Made by a program: the position numbers and the translations under genes. Shown here one piece after another: positions 1 to 5,502 of a stretch of 5,502 nucleotides of DNA; the stretch's first letter is position 1, and each line of letters opens with the position of its first letter. The notes under the pieces were generated by a model, which did not search any database, had not been told where the DNA came from, and saw only the letters and a program-made list of their open reading frames with translations. The stretch comes from Nitrospinota bacterium (GTDB lineage Bacteria; UBA8248; JACPRG01). Location: positions 1-5,502 of the forward strand of contig JASLXW010000288.1 of NCBI GenBank assembly GCA_030740135.1, in the 5' to 3' direction.

Positions 1-69
1 CGGTCAGCCCCAATTCTCCCTTATTTCAAACCCGCTCTTAATGGGGAGCACTATAAGAGCGGCAATTGA
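1..69 (+). CDS. Possible C-terminal tail of an upstream gene (partial)
   Basis: Frame 1 is open from the left edge to a TGA at 67-69 and gives 22 residues ending KPALNGEHYKSGN. The composition looks protein-like, with aromatic, lysine and proline residues and no low-complexity run. Of the other two plus-strand frames, one stops at 39-41; the other stays open past 200 without recognisable protein character. The tail has the same strand as the glycan genes that follow, so it could be the end of the preceding cluster member. It is too short to assign a family. A 9-bp inverted repeat (32-62) lies inside it, which is slightly unusual for coding DNA and leaves open that this stretch is intergenic. 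Confidence 0.3.
   Translation, partial: RSAPILPYFKPALNGEHYKSGN
32..62. repeat. Perfect 9-bp inverted repeat with 13-nt spacer
   Basis: CCGCTCTTA at 32-40 is the exact reverse complement of TAAGAGCGG at 54-62, with a 13-nt spacer at 41-53. As RNA it would form a 9-bp stem. No T-run follows the right arm (CAATTGAGTC comes next), so it is not a standard intrinsic terminator. It lies about 120 bases before the first glycosyltransferase gene and could be an operator, an attenuator or RNA-processing hairpin, or a chance dyad. The right arm overlaps a TATAAG hexamer (52-57) that resembles a -10 box but has no convincing -35 partner. The structure is certain; the role is inferred. Confidence 0.5.
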
Positions 70-180
70 GTCACACCGCCAATCCTCGATGTCCTTGCAT
101 TGTCGACCCCGGTGTCGGACAATTCTCATTCGCACGGATCCCCGAGAGGGAGACTTCCACTGCTCGCAGAAATTCGAGGC

Positions 181-1341
181 ATGCCTTTCCGAATCCTACA
201 TTTACTGACCCTCGCCGGGCTCGGCGGCACCGAATCCTCTGTCCTTTCCATCATTCAGGGAATGGATGCGGGCCGTTTCCAGAGCGAGATTGCCGTTTTG
301 AGAGATGAGGGTCCGATGAGCGCCCGCTGGCGTGAGGCGGGAATCCCCGTCACACACCTGAACGTCCGCTGGGAGTGGACCCCCCGCACGCTGGGAAAGC
401 TCTCGCGTCTCATTCGGGACGGTCGATATGACGTTGTGACCCTCTACGGCGTGGCCGTGAATGTGCTCGGGCGGCTGGCTTGCCGGAAGGTGGGGCAGAA
501 GAACGTTATCGGTGTCATCCGGGGGATCAGCAATGAGCGGACCGTGAGTCGGTTGCGTCTGTGGGTGGATCGGGTGTCCTTTTCCCTTGCGGATTGCTAT
601 GCCTCCAATTCTCAGGCGGTCGTCGATCATCTGATCGAAGCGGGTTTTCCCCCGGAGAAGCTGCGACTGGCCCGTACGGGGCTTTCCACGGAGCCGTTTG
701 ACCGGGCTCCCTCCCGTGAGGAGGCGCGTCGCCGAATGGGGATTGCGGGGGACGCGCGGCCGGTCATCACCTGCGTCGGAAACCTTAGACCGGTCAAAGA
801 TCATTCTCTCTTGTTGCGCGCCTGCGACGCCCTCCGGGATCGCGGTCACGATTTTCTCCTTCTGCTCGTCGGTTCGGGTCCCGCGGAGGATTTGATCCGG
901 CGGGAGGTCCGGGATTTGGGGTTGGCGGACCAGGTTCGCTTCCTCGGAGAACGCGGGGATATCCCGACGGTTCTGGCCGCGACGGACCTTTTCGTCCTGA
1001 CCTCCCTGTGGGAGGGTCTGCCGCGCTCCATCATGGAGGCCATGGCGAGCCGGCTGGCCGTGGTCGCGACCGACGCGGGGGGCGTGCGGGAGCTGGTTTT
1101 GGACGGGGAGACGGGATACGTTGTTTCCGTCGGCGACGTAGAGGCCCTGGGCGGGCGGATGGCGGAATTGTTGAGCGACCCCGCCTTGTGTCGCGCGATG
1201 GGCGGGGCCGGATTTCAGAGGGTGAAAGAGCGCTTCACCGAAGAACAGATGGTGGGAGCGATGGAGGCGATTTATCGGGAAGTCCTGGGGGCTTCCGATC
1301 CCTCGCGGACGACTGAGGCGGCAGGGACGCCCGACCGCTGA
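181..1341 (+). CDS. GT4-family (GT-B fold) glycosyltransferase
   Basis: This 386-residue protein is a retaining glycosyltransferase that would transfer a nucleotide-activated sugar onto a growing surface glycan, probably at the cytoplasmic face of the inner membrane. The N-terminal acceptor domain has the GT4 glycine-rich loop (GLGGTES, residues 13-19). The C-terminal donor domain has GNLRPVKDH (200-208), LLLVGSGP (227-234), VRFLGERGDI (252-261) and the EX7E signature, E278 to E286 in WEGLPRSIME, followed by ATDAGGVRELV (296-306) and DGETGYVV (308-315). Length is normal for the family and there is no signal peptide or membrane segment. I chose ATG 181 because MPFRILHLL is the expected first beta strand. 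The frame is open back to a TTG at 100, but that 27-residue extension looks unconserved. A GAGGGAGA stretch (146-153) is too far from 181 for ideal spacing, and the GAGG at 176-179 is too close. Donor and acceptor cannot be read from the sequence. Confidence 0.9.
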   Translation: MPFRILHLLTLAGLGGTESSVLSIIQGMDAGRFQSEIAVLRDEGPMSARWREAGIPVTHLNVRWEWTPRTLGKLSRLIRDGRYDVVTLYGVAVNVLGRLACRKVGQKNVIGVIRGISNERTVSRLRLWVDRVSFSLADCYASNSQAVVDHLIEAGFPPEKLRLARTGLSTEPFDRAPSREEARRRMGIAGDARPVITCVGNLRPVKDHSLLLRACDALRDRGHDFLLLLVGSGPAEDLIRREVRDLGLADQVRFLGERGDIPTVLAATDLFVLTSLWEGLPRSIMEAMASRLAVVATDAGGVRELVLDGETGYVVSVGDVEALGGRMAELLSDPALCRAMGGAGFQRVKERFTEEQMVGAMEAIYREVLGASDPSRTTEAAGTPDR

Positions 1342-1376
1342 GGCCTCCGCGGTGATTTTCCATCCTGAGATTCCGG

Positions 1377-2123
1377 ATGATTGACCAAGCCCCAAATTCT
1401 GTCAGGGAGCCGCTCTCGCTTTCTCTGGTGATCCCCCTGTTCAATGAGCAGGAGAACATCAGGAAGGTCGTAGTCCCGATCATCCGGACGCTCGAGACCT
1501 TCGTTGACTCCTATGAATTGATCCTGGTGGACAACGGGTCGAGGGACGGGACGAGAGGGGAGATTGAGGCCGTCCGCGCGGAATTTCCCAAAGTCGTCCT
1601 GGTCCCCATCGACGAGAACCAAGGCTACGGGGGAGGAATCCTCAGCGGGCTCGATGTGGCCCGGGGGGAATTTCTGGGCTATCTCGCCGGAGACGGGCAG
1701 ATCCCCGCCCTGGACATCATCAAGGTGTACGAATATTGTGTGTTTGGCCACTACCCCTGCACGAAGGTGTATCGGGCGATCCGCGGCGACGGGCTCAAGC
1801 GCAAGCTGATTTCGTTTCTCTATAATCAGCTTTTCAGGGTGATGTTCCGGACGCGTCACCTGGACGTCAACGGGACGCCGAAGATCTTCCGCCGGGAGGT
1901 CTATGATCGTCTTCAACTGGAGAGAAGGGACTGGTTCATCGACGCGGAGTTCATCCTCAAGGCGGAGACCTTGGGAATTGAGATTCTCGAGGTCCCGGTC
2001 ACTTTCCTGCCCAGAACCGGAGGCGCGTCTAAGGTGGATTTCGGGACCATGTTCGAGTTTTTGAAAAACATGTGCGTGCTCCGTTGGCAACGCCGCGCGC
2101 CCGGCGATAGGCTGAATCCGTGA
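1377..2123 (+). CDS. GT2-family glycosyltransferase, dolichyl-phosphate-mannose-synthase-like
   Basis: This 248-residue protein has a GT-A fold of the polyprenyl-phosphate sugar synthase type, which transfers a sugar from a nucleotide donor to a lipid phosphate or glycan acceptor at the membrane surface. The N-terminal strand LSLVIPLFNEQENI (15-28) is typical, as is the nucleotide-binding VDNGSRDGT (51-59). The metal site is AGDGQIP (104-110), with D106, where relatives usually have DADxQ. Further family blocks are DVNGTPKIF (163-171), WFIDAEFILKA (186-196, with the conserved acidic pair D189/E191) and RTGGASKVDF (213-222). No C-terminal membrane helices follow, so this is the short, soluble form. 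It starts 35 bases after the GT4 gene and has only a weak Shine-Dalgarno. Its TGA overlaps the GTG of the dehydratase gene by 4 bases, which implies translational coupling. It may prime a lipid carrier or add a cluster-specific sugar; the substrate is unknown. Confidence 0.9.
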   Translation: MIDQAPNSVREPLSLSLVIPLFNEQENIRKVVVPIIRTLETFVDSYELILVDNGSRDGTRGEIEAVRAEFPKVVLVPIDENQGYGGGILSGLDVARGEFLGYLAGDGQIPALDIIKVYEYCVFGHYPCTKVYRAIRGDGLKRKLISFLYNQLFRVMFRTRHLDVNGTPKIFRREVYDRLQLERRDWFIDAEFILKAETLGIEILEVPVTFLPRTGGASKVDFGTMFEFLKNMCVLRWQRRAPGDRLNP

Positions 2124-3118
2124 CTTCTTTGTCCGGACGCAAGGTCTTCGTCACCGGGGCGACCGGCATTCTGGGCGGTGCGCTGACGCGCCTGCTGGTC
2201 GATTCGGCTTGTGAGGTCACGGTCCTGGTTCGGGACGCCGTTCCTCGGGCCGCCCTGTGGAGTTTTCGCGACAAGGATGGAAGCCCCCTCCGGGAGAGAA
2301 TCCAAATCGTCCATGGGGACATCACGGATTTCGCTTTGCTCCTCCGGGCGCTCAACGAGGGTGAGATCGACCTCGTGTTTCACCTTGCGGCTCAGACGAT
2401 CGTCGGAATCGCCGGCGCGAACCCGCTCTCGACGTTCGAATCCAACGTTCGAGGGACGTATCTTCTTCTGGAAGCCTGCCGGTCTTTGAAGGAGAGGATC
2501 CGGGGAGTGGTGGTCGCTTCGAGCGACAAGGCCTACGGGGTCTCGGACAATCTTCCTTATCAGGAGACCGCCACACTTCAGGGAAAGTTCCCCTACGATG
2601 TATCCAAGGCCTGCGCGGATCTTTTGACCCAGGCGTACCACCACGCCTACGGTCTGCCGGCGGCGGTGACGAGATGCGCCAATCTCTATGGACCCGGGGA
2701 CCTGAACGAGAACCGGCTCATTCCGGGAACCATCCGCTCCGTGCTGGACGGCAAGCGGCCTATTGTGAGAAGCGACGGCAGCCTGGTCCGCGACTACCTG
2801 TACGTGGAGGACGCCGCGCGGGGTTACCTGTTGATCGCCGAGAGGTTGTTGGAATCCTCGGAGCGCGTTGTGGGAGAGGCATTCAATTTCAGCCCGGAAG
2901 CGCCCATGACCGTTCTGGAAGTGGTCCAAGAGATATTGAGGCAAATGGGCCGAGAAGGCCTGGAGCCGGATGTCCGGCGGACGAGCACCCTTGAGATCCC
3001 CAAGCAGACGTTGAACGCAGCCAAGGCCGCGGAGGTCCTCGGCTGGGCGCCCGGTTCCGGATTCGAGGAATCGTTGGCCAGGACGATCGAGTGGTACAGG
3101 GAGTTTTGGACCCGGTGA
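2120..3118 (+). CDS. rfbG: CDP-glucose 4,6-dehydratase (RfbG/DdhB type)
   Basis: This enzyme is predicted to convert CDP-D-glucose to CDP-4-keto-6-deoxy-D-glucose using bound NAD+ in the cytoplasm. The 332-residue protein is an extended SDR. It has a Rossmann loop GATGILG (13-19), HGDITD (65-70, the D contacting adenine), HLAAQ (88-92), the active-site SSDKAYG (134-140) and YDVSK (159-163) with catalytic Y159 and K163. The stretch RCANLYGPGDLNENRLIPG (185-203) followed by IVRSDG (215-220) and VRDYLYVED (223-231) is distinctive for CDP-glucose dehydratases as opposed to dTDP-glucose or UDP-sugar relatives. The start is GTG 2120, in a GTGA overlap with the upstream GT2 gene, with a weak GATAGG (2106-2111) 8 bases before it. 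The adjacent cytidylyltransferase makes the expected substrate, which strongly supports the call. Length is slightly below the commonest family length, but no domain is missing. Confidence 0.9.
   Translation: MTSLSGRKVFVTGATGILGGALTRLLVDSACEVTVLVRDAVPRAALWSFRDKDGSPLRERIQIVHGDITDFALLLRALNEGEIDLVFHLAAQTIVGIAGANPLSTFESNVRGTYLLLEACRSLKERIRGVVVASSDKAYGVSDNLPYQETATLQGKFPYDVSKACADLLTQAYHHAYGLPAAVTRCANLYGPGDLNENRLIPGTIRSVLDGKRPIVRSDGSLVRDYLYVEDAARGYLLIAERLLESSERVVGEAFNFSPEAPMTVLEVVQEILRQMGREGLEPDVRRTSTLEIPKQTLNAAKAAEVLGWAPGSGFEESLARTIEWYREFWTR
3098..3103 (+). promoter_or_regulatory. Candidate ribosome binding site for the cytidylyltransferase
   Basis: AGGGAG lies inside the end of the dehydratase gene, 11 bases before GTG 3115. 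It is the only purine-rich Shine-Dalgarno-like run near the candidate starts. It favours GTG 3115 (coupled through the GTGA overlap) over ATG 3130, which would be 26 bases away, and over GTG 3091, which lies upstream of it. Confidence 0.4.
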
Positions 3119-3909
3119 GCGGTGCGGCGATGGCCCCCACGATTATCTTGGCCGGCGGCCGGGGAAGCCGTCTCGGAAGCCTCTCCGATGAAATTCCCAA
3201 GCCGATGGTCGCGATTGATGACCGTCCCATCCTGCGGCACATCCTGTTGAGTTATGAACGCGCCGGGCGCCGGGACTTTATCATCTGCCTGGGGTATAAA
3301 GGCGGAGTGGTCAAGGACTATTTTCGAAGCCTCCGGGATGGGGCCCTGGATTGGGATATGGATTTTTCCGGCGGGCCCGGGGAGGTCCGGATGCTGGGGG
3401 AGAGGAAGAACGATCTGGGCCGGGTCATCCTGGCGGAGACGGGACCGGACGCCATGACCGGCGCCCGGCTGAAGAGGGTGGAGAAATACGTCTCTTCGCC
3501 CACCTTCCTGATGACGTACGGGGACGGCCTCTCGGATGTTGACATTCCCGGGCTGGTTCGTTTCCATCGGGCCCACGGCAAGATCGGCACCCTGACGGCC
3601 GTCCATCCCCCCGCCCGGTTCGGCGAGCTCATCCTGGATGGGGATCGGGTTGTGGATTTCGGAGAAAAAAGACGGATGGGGACCGGCCGGATCAACGGCG
3701 GATTCATGGTGTTCAACCGGGACGTGTTCGATCTCCTCTCGGACGATCCGGATTGCAATTTTGAGTCCGACGTCCTGCCGAGACTCTCACGGGAGGGGGA
3801 ACTGATGGCCTTTCCGCACGACGGGTTTTGGCAATGCATGGACACGCCCCGCGACGTGGAATACTTGAGGGATCTTTGCGCCAAGGGCGAAATGCCCTGG
3901 TTAAGTTGA
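3115..3909 (+). CDS. rfbF: Glucose-1-phosphate cytidylyltransferase (RfbF/DdhA type)
   Basis: This enzyme is predicted to catalyse alpha-D-glucose-1-phosphate + CTP to CDP-glucose + PPi, the first committed step of CDP-deoxysugar synthesis. With start GTG 3115 it has 264 residues, close to the usual ~257. It shows the nucleotidyltransferase loop LAGGRGSRLG (12-21), PKPM (28-31, with K29), CLGYKGGVVKDYF (58-70), TGARLKRV (115-122), the metal-site YGDGLSDVD (135-143), HPPARFG (164-170), DFGEK (181-185), INGGFMVF (193-200) and GFWQCMDTPRD (237-247). The MTGxRLKRV and FWQxMDTxRD blocks separate RfbF from dTDP-, UDP- or ADP-glucose pyrophosphorylases. C241 replaces the proline common at that position, probably harmlessly. 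The start choice rests on the 4-base GTGA overlap with the dehydratase; ATG 3130 (MAPTIILAGG) is a viable alternative. The order here is dehydratase then cytidylyltransferase, the reverse of the classic rfbF-rfbG order. Confidence 0.92.
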   Translation: MSGAAMAPTIILAGGRGSRLGSLSDEIPKPMVAIDDRPILRHILLSYERAGRRDFIICLGYKGGVVKDYFRSLRDGALDWDMDFSGGPGEVRMLGERKNDLGRVILAETGPDAMTGARLKRVEKYVSSPTFLMTYGDGLSDVDIPGLVRFHRAHGKIGTLTAVHPPARFGELILDGDRVVDFGEKRRMGTGRINGGFMVFNRDVFDLLSDDPDCNFESDVLPRLSREGELMAFPHDGFWQCMDTPRDVEYLRDLCAKGEMPWLS

Positions 3910-3912
3910 GAC

Positions 3913-4842
3913 GTGGCTCTGCTCATCACCGGCGGCGCCGGGTTCATCGGGCGGCGCTTGATCCAAACCGCCTTGAAAGAGCGGCGGAAAATCGTAATCT
4001 CCCACCGGGAAGCCAATCCGTTTCGCAGCGGTCCGTCCGTCCGTTTTGTCCGGTGTGATCTGCGAAATTTCAAAGACGTTCAAGCCCTCTTCCGCCGTCA
4101 CGCGATCGATGCGGTTGTCCACCTCGCCGGCGCGGGAATCACGCGGGCGGACAAAGAGGAGATTTGGGCCACGAACGTGGGGGGGACGTTCCACCTGCTC
4201 CAAGCCGCGGCGGAGCGGGGCGTGGAACGGTTCATCCACATTGGCTCGTACTGGGAGCTGCTTGGTCGCGTCACGCCCGCGAAGGACGATGACGGGGCGG
4301 ATTGGCGGCGCGCCTATGTGACCTCGAAGATTTGCCAAAGTGCCCTGGTCCGCGATTTCGAGAAAGAGCGGAAACTCCCGACCTTGATTCTGAGACTTTT
4401 CAGTGTCTATGGCCCCGGCGAGTCGCCGGGCCGCCTGTTTCCTTCGATCGTTGGGGCCGCGCTGAGGGGCGAAAGCGTTGACCTCTCTCCGGGCCGCCGG
4501 AAGAGGGATTATGTGTTTGTCGATGATGTGGCCGGAGCCATCGAACGGGCGGTTGCGATTCCCCGTTTTCCGCGCGGACGGACCCTGGACATTGCCGGCG
4601 GGCAAGCCCTCTCGGTTCGGGAGATCGTTCGCGTTCTTCGACGCAGGCCGTACACGGTTGAAGGATTCGATCCCAGGTTTGGACGCCGGCCCTATGATCC
4701 GATGGATGTCCCCTCCCTTTGCGGATCGCCCGAGGCGGCCGGACGACTCCTGCGCTGGAAATGCGGGGTGGACATGGCCGAGGGATTGGACATCCTCTCC
4801 AGAAGCCTGACGGACGAGGGATGCGTCTCTTCCCGGACTTGA
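3913..4842 (+). CDS. NAD(P)-dependent sugar epimerase/reductase (extended SDR), probably acting on a CDP-deoxysugar
   Basis: This 309-residue protein is an extended short-chain dehydrogenase/reductase. It has a Rossmann motif TGGAGFIG (6-13), RCDLRNF (47-53), VVHLAGAG (68-75), an active-site strand FIHIGSYWE (107-115) with S112 in the Ser/Thr position, YVTSK (135-139) with catalytic Y135 and K139, RLFSVYGPGE (161-170) and RDYVFVDDV (198-206). The start is GTG 3913, three bases after the cytidylyltransferase TGA, and the protein begins directly with the first beta strand (ALLITGG). Tight linkage to the CDP-glucose genes suggests it is the C4-reductase or epimerase that finishes the CDP-sugar, a role played by abequose or paratose synthase (RfbJ/Prt-like) in known O-antigen clusters. 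The exact sugar cannot be deduced, and a UDP- or dTDP-sugar epimerase is also possible. The C-terminal ~15 residues look poorly conserved. Confidence 0.85.
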   Translation: MALLITGGAGFIGRRLIQTALKERRKIVISHREANPFRSGPSVRFVRCDLRNFKDVQALFRRHAIDAVVHLAGAGITRADKEEIWATNVGGTFHLLQAAAERGVERFIHIGSYWELLGRVTPAKDDDGADWRRAYVTSKICQSALVRDFEKERKLPTLILRLFSVYGPGESPGRLFPSIVGAALRGESVDLSPGRRKRDYVFVDDVAGAIERAVAIPRFPRGRTLDIAGGQALSVREIVRVLRRRPYTVEGFDPRFGRRPYDPMDVPSLCGSPEAAGRLLRWKCGVDMAEGLDILSRSLTDEGCVSSRT

Positions 4843-5068
4843 CCGGGTTCGGCCCTGAGGGGGTTGGGCACTGAAAACCGATCCTTGGTTCCGTGGATTC
4901 CCAAAGGGACGACACCGTTCTCCCTGATCGCCTGTCCGAGGATGAGTGTCATGGAATCAACTGATGCGGGTTGTGGGCGGCGGAGAGATCGCCGAGGGAA
5001 GCCCCTCCCTCCTCCCCCCGCCTGCCCGGCCCGCTGATGCGTGAGACGACCCGGATCAATCTCAACCG
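4843..5068. other. Intergenic gap between the glycan cluster and the FGE-like gene
   Basis: These 226 bases hold no convincing gene. All three plus-strand frames contain stops, and the longest open pieces are about 30 codons. The right half has a strong GC-rich stem-loop (4966-5034, listed separately) and very short overlapping reading frames leading into the ATG at 5069. No sigma-70-like promoter with good -35 and -10 boxes is visible, and no stem plus T-run marks the end of the glycan operon. A change of transcription unit here is inferred only from the gap and the change of gene type. Confidence 0.5.
4966..5034. repeat. GC-rich nested stem-loop flanked by CTGATGCG direct repeat
   Basis: The left arm pairs with the right arm in blocks: GCGGG 4966-4970 with CCCGC 5030-5034, GGGC 4975-4978 with GCCC 5024-5027, and GGCGG 4979-4983 with CCGCC 5018-5022, with small bulges. 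Inside it, GAGGGA (4994-4999) pairs perfectly with TCCCTC (5006-5011) around a 6-base loop. The 8-base CTGATGCG occurs at 4961-4968 and again at 5034-5041, bracketing the structure. No T-run follows, so if it ends transcription it is not a standard intrinsic terminator. It could be an mRNA-stabilising hairpin at the end of the glycan operon, a leader structure for the next gene, or a small inserted repeat. Confidence 0.45.
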
Positions 5069-5502
5069 ATGAAACGGCACACCCTCTTCCTCCTGGCGGC
5101 CGGGGGAGGGCCGGTTGCGATCTCCCTCGGCCCGCCCCGGGCCTCCGGCGGGACGGTCTCCTCCGGACCTCGAGTGGGAGGCGGGGGGGACGCGGGGCCG
5201 ATGGTTCGAATTTCGAAAGGACCCTTTCTCATCGGGAGACGAATCTCGGTCGAGAAAGACAAATCCCCCCCGAGTCTGCCCGGGGGCTACGAATGGGTGA
5301 AGCACGGGGTTGAATACTACTAGGCGCGCCTTCACCTGGAGACGTTTTTCGTCGACCGCAACGAGGTTACAAATGGCCGCTACACGAAATTTGTCCGGGC
5401 GGCCGGAGGCGGCCGGGTCTCGCCTTACGCGGAGGACGCGCGGTTCAACGGAGCCCGGCAGCCGGTGGCGGGGGTGAGCTGGCACGACGCGGCGGCGTAT
5501 TG
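5069..5502 (+). pseudogene. FGE-sulfatase (SUMF1-like) domain protein, interrupted by in-frame TAG and cut by the window edge
   Basis: ATG 5069 opens 84 codons to TAG 5321-5323. The same frame then continues without another stop to the right edge (59 more codons). The first part has a possible export signal (MKRHTLFLLAAGGG, polar/basic start then hydrophobic run), a Gly-rich linker (35-43) and MVRISKGPFLIGRR (45-58), the usual entry motif of FGE-sulfatase domains. After the TAG come LHLETFFVDRNEVTNGRYTKFV-like residues, matching the family xxFYIDxxEVTNxxYxxFV block, and PVAGVSWHDAAAY, matching PVxxVSWxDAxxY. Motifs on both sides in one frame, in the expected order and at plausible spacing, show a single gene broken by one codon. 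Members include formylglycine-generating enzyme, but most bacterial ones are uncharacterised exported proteins or oxygen-dependent modifying enzymes. The catalytic C-terminal part lies outside the window. A CAG-to-TAG mutation, a sequencing error or stop-codon readthrough could each explain the TAG. No good Shine-Dalgarno precedes the ATG, and an in-frame TGA at 5042-5044 rules out an earlier start. The function appears unrelated to the glycan cluster. Confidence 0.75.

Noticed and set aside
52..57. TATAAG as a -10 promoter box
   Set aside because: No acceptable -35 hexamer lies 16-18 bases upstream (AACCCG at 17), and it sits inside the inverted repeat, so a promoter call is not supported.
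100..180. N-terminal extension of the GT4 protein from TTG 100
   Set aside because: The frame is open, but the added residues are Ser/Pro/Arg-rich, have no Shine-Dalgarno before TTG 100 and precede the expected first beta strand, which begins at ATG 181.
1272..2090. Long minus-strand open frame opposite the GT2 gene, and similar long minus frames opposite the other genes
   Set aside because: They are antisense shadows of well-recognised plus-strand genes in GC-rich DNA; their translations have no recognisable domains.
4414..4430. 17-base palindrome CCCGGCGA-G-TCGCCGGG
   Set aside because: It lies in the conserved YGPGESPGR coding region of the SDR and is explained by codon choice in GC-rich DNA.
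4821..4874. 17-codon frame after GAGGG at 4816-4820
   Set aside because: It overlaps the end of the SDR gene, is very short and shows no recognisable similarity.
4692..4952. Minus-strand frame of 86 codons covering the end of the SDR gene and the gap
   Set aside because: Its first residues look protein-like, but most of it lies antisense to the conserved SDR gene and it matches no family I recognise.
5183..5271. G7 (5183-5189) and C7 (5265-5271) runs as frameshift sites in the FGE-like gene
   Set aside because: Family motifs before and after the runs are all in the same frame, so no net frameshift is needed; the defect is the TAG alone.

Overview
The window is GC-rich bacterial DNA. It holds a compact, one-strand cluster of polysaccharide genes, followed by a separate and apparently damaged gene at the right edge. 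The CDP-linked deoxysugar genes, two glycosyltransferases without membrane segments and weak Shine-Dalgarno sites fit a surface-glycan locus (O-antigen, capsule or glycoprotein glycan), most likely of a Gram-negative or uncultured environmental bacterium. The sequence alone does not fix the phylum. All five confident genes end in TGA.

Layout: 1-69 may be the tail of an upstream gene, and a perfect 9-bp inverted repeat lies inside it. 181-1341 is a GT4-family glycosyltransferase. 1377-2123 is a GT2-family (dolichyl-phosphate-mannose-synthase-like) glycosyltransferase. 2120-3118 is a CDP-glucose 4,6-dehydratase (RfbG/DdhB type). 3115-3909 is a glucose-1-phosphate cytidylyltransferase (RfbF/DdhA type). 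3913-4842 is a second NAD(P)-dependent sugar epimerase/reductase (SDR). The last four genes are separated by -4, -4 and +3 bases, and both overlaps are GTGA stop/start junctions, so they are almost certainly one transcript and translationally coupled.

How they fit together: the cytidylyltransferase would make CDP-glucose from glucose-1-phosphate and CTP. The dehydratase would convert it to CDP-4-keto-6-deoxyglucose, and the following SDR would reduce or epimerise it to a finished CDP-(di)deoxyhexose. One of the glycosyltransferases could use that sugar. No 3-dehydratase (RfbH/DdhC) is in the window, so a 3,6-dideoxy product cannot be claimed.

4843-5068 is a non-coding gap with a GC-rich stem-loop flanked by an 8-bp direct repeat. 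From 5069 to the right edge runs a formylglycine-generating-enzyme (FGE-sulfatase, SUMF1-like) domain protein. Its reading frame is broken by an in-frame TAG at 5321-5323 but continues with clear family motifs in the same frame. This is the most notable oddity here. I see no CRISPR array, tRNA, rRNA, insertion sequence or clear new system.
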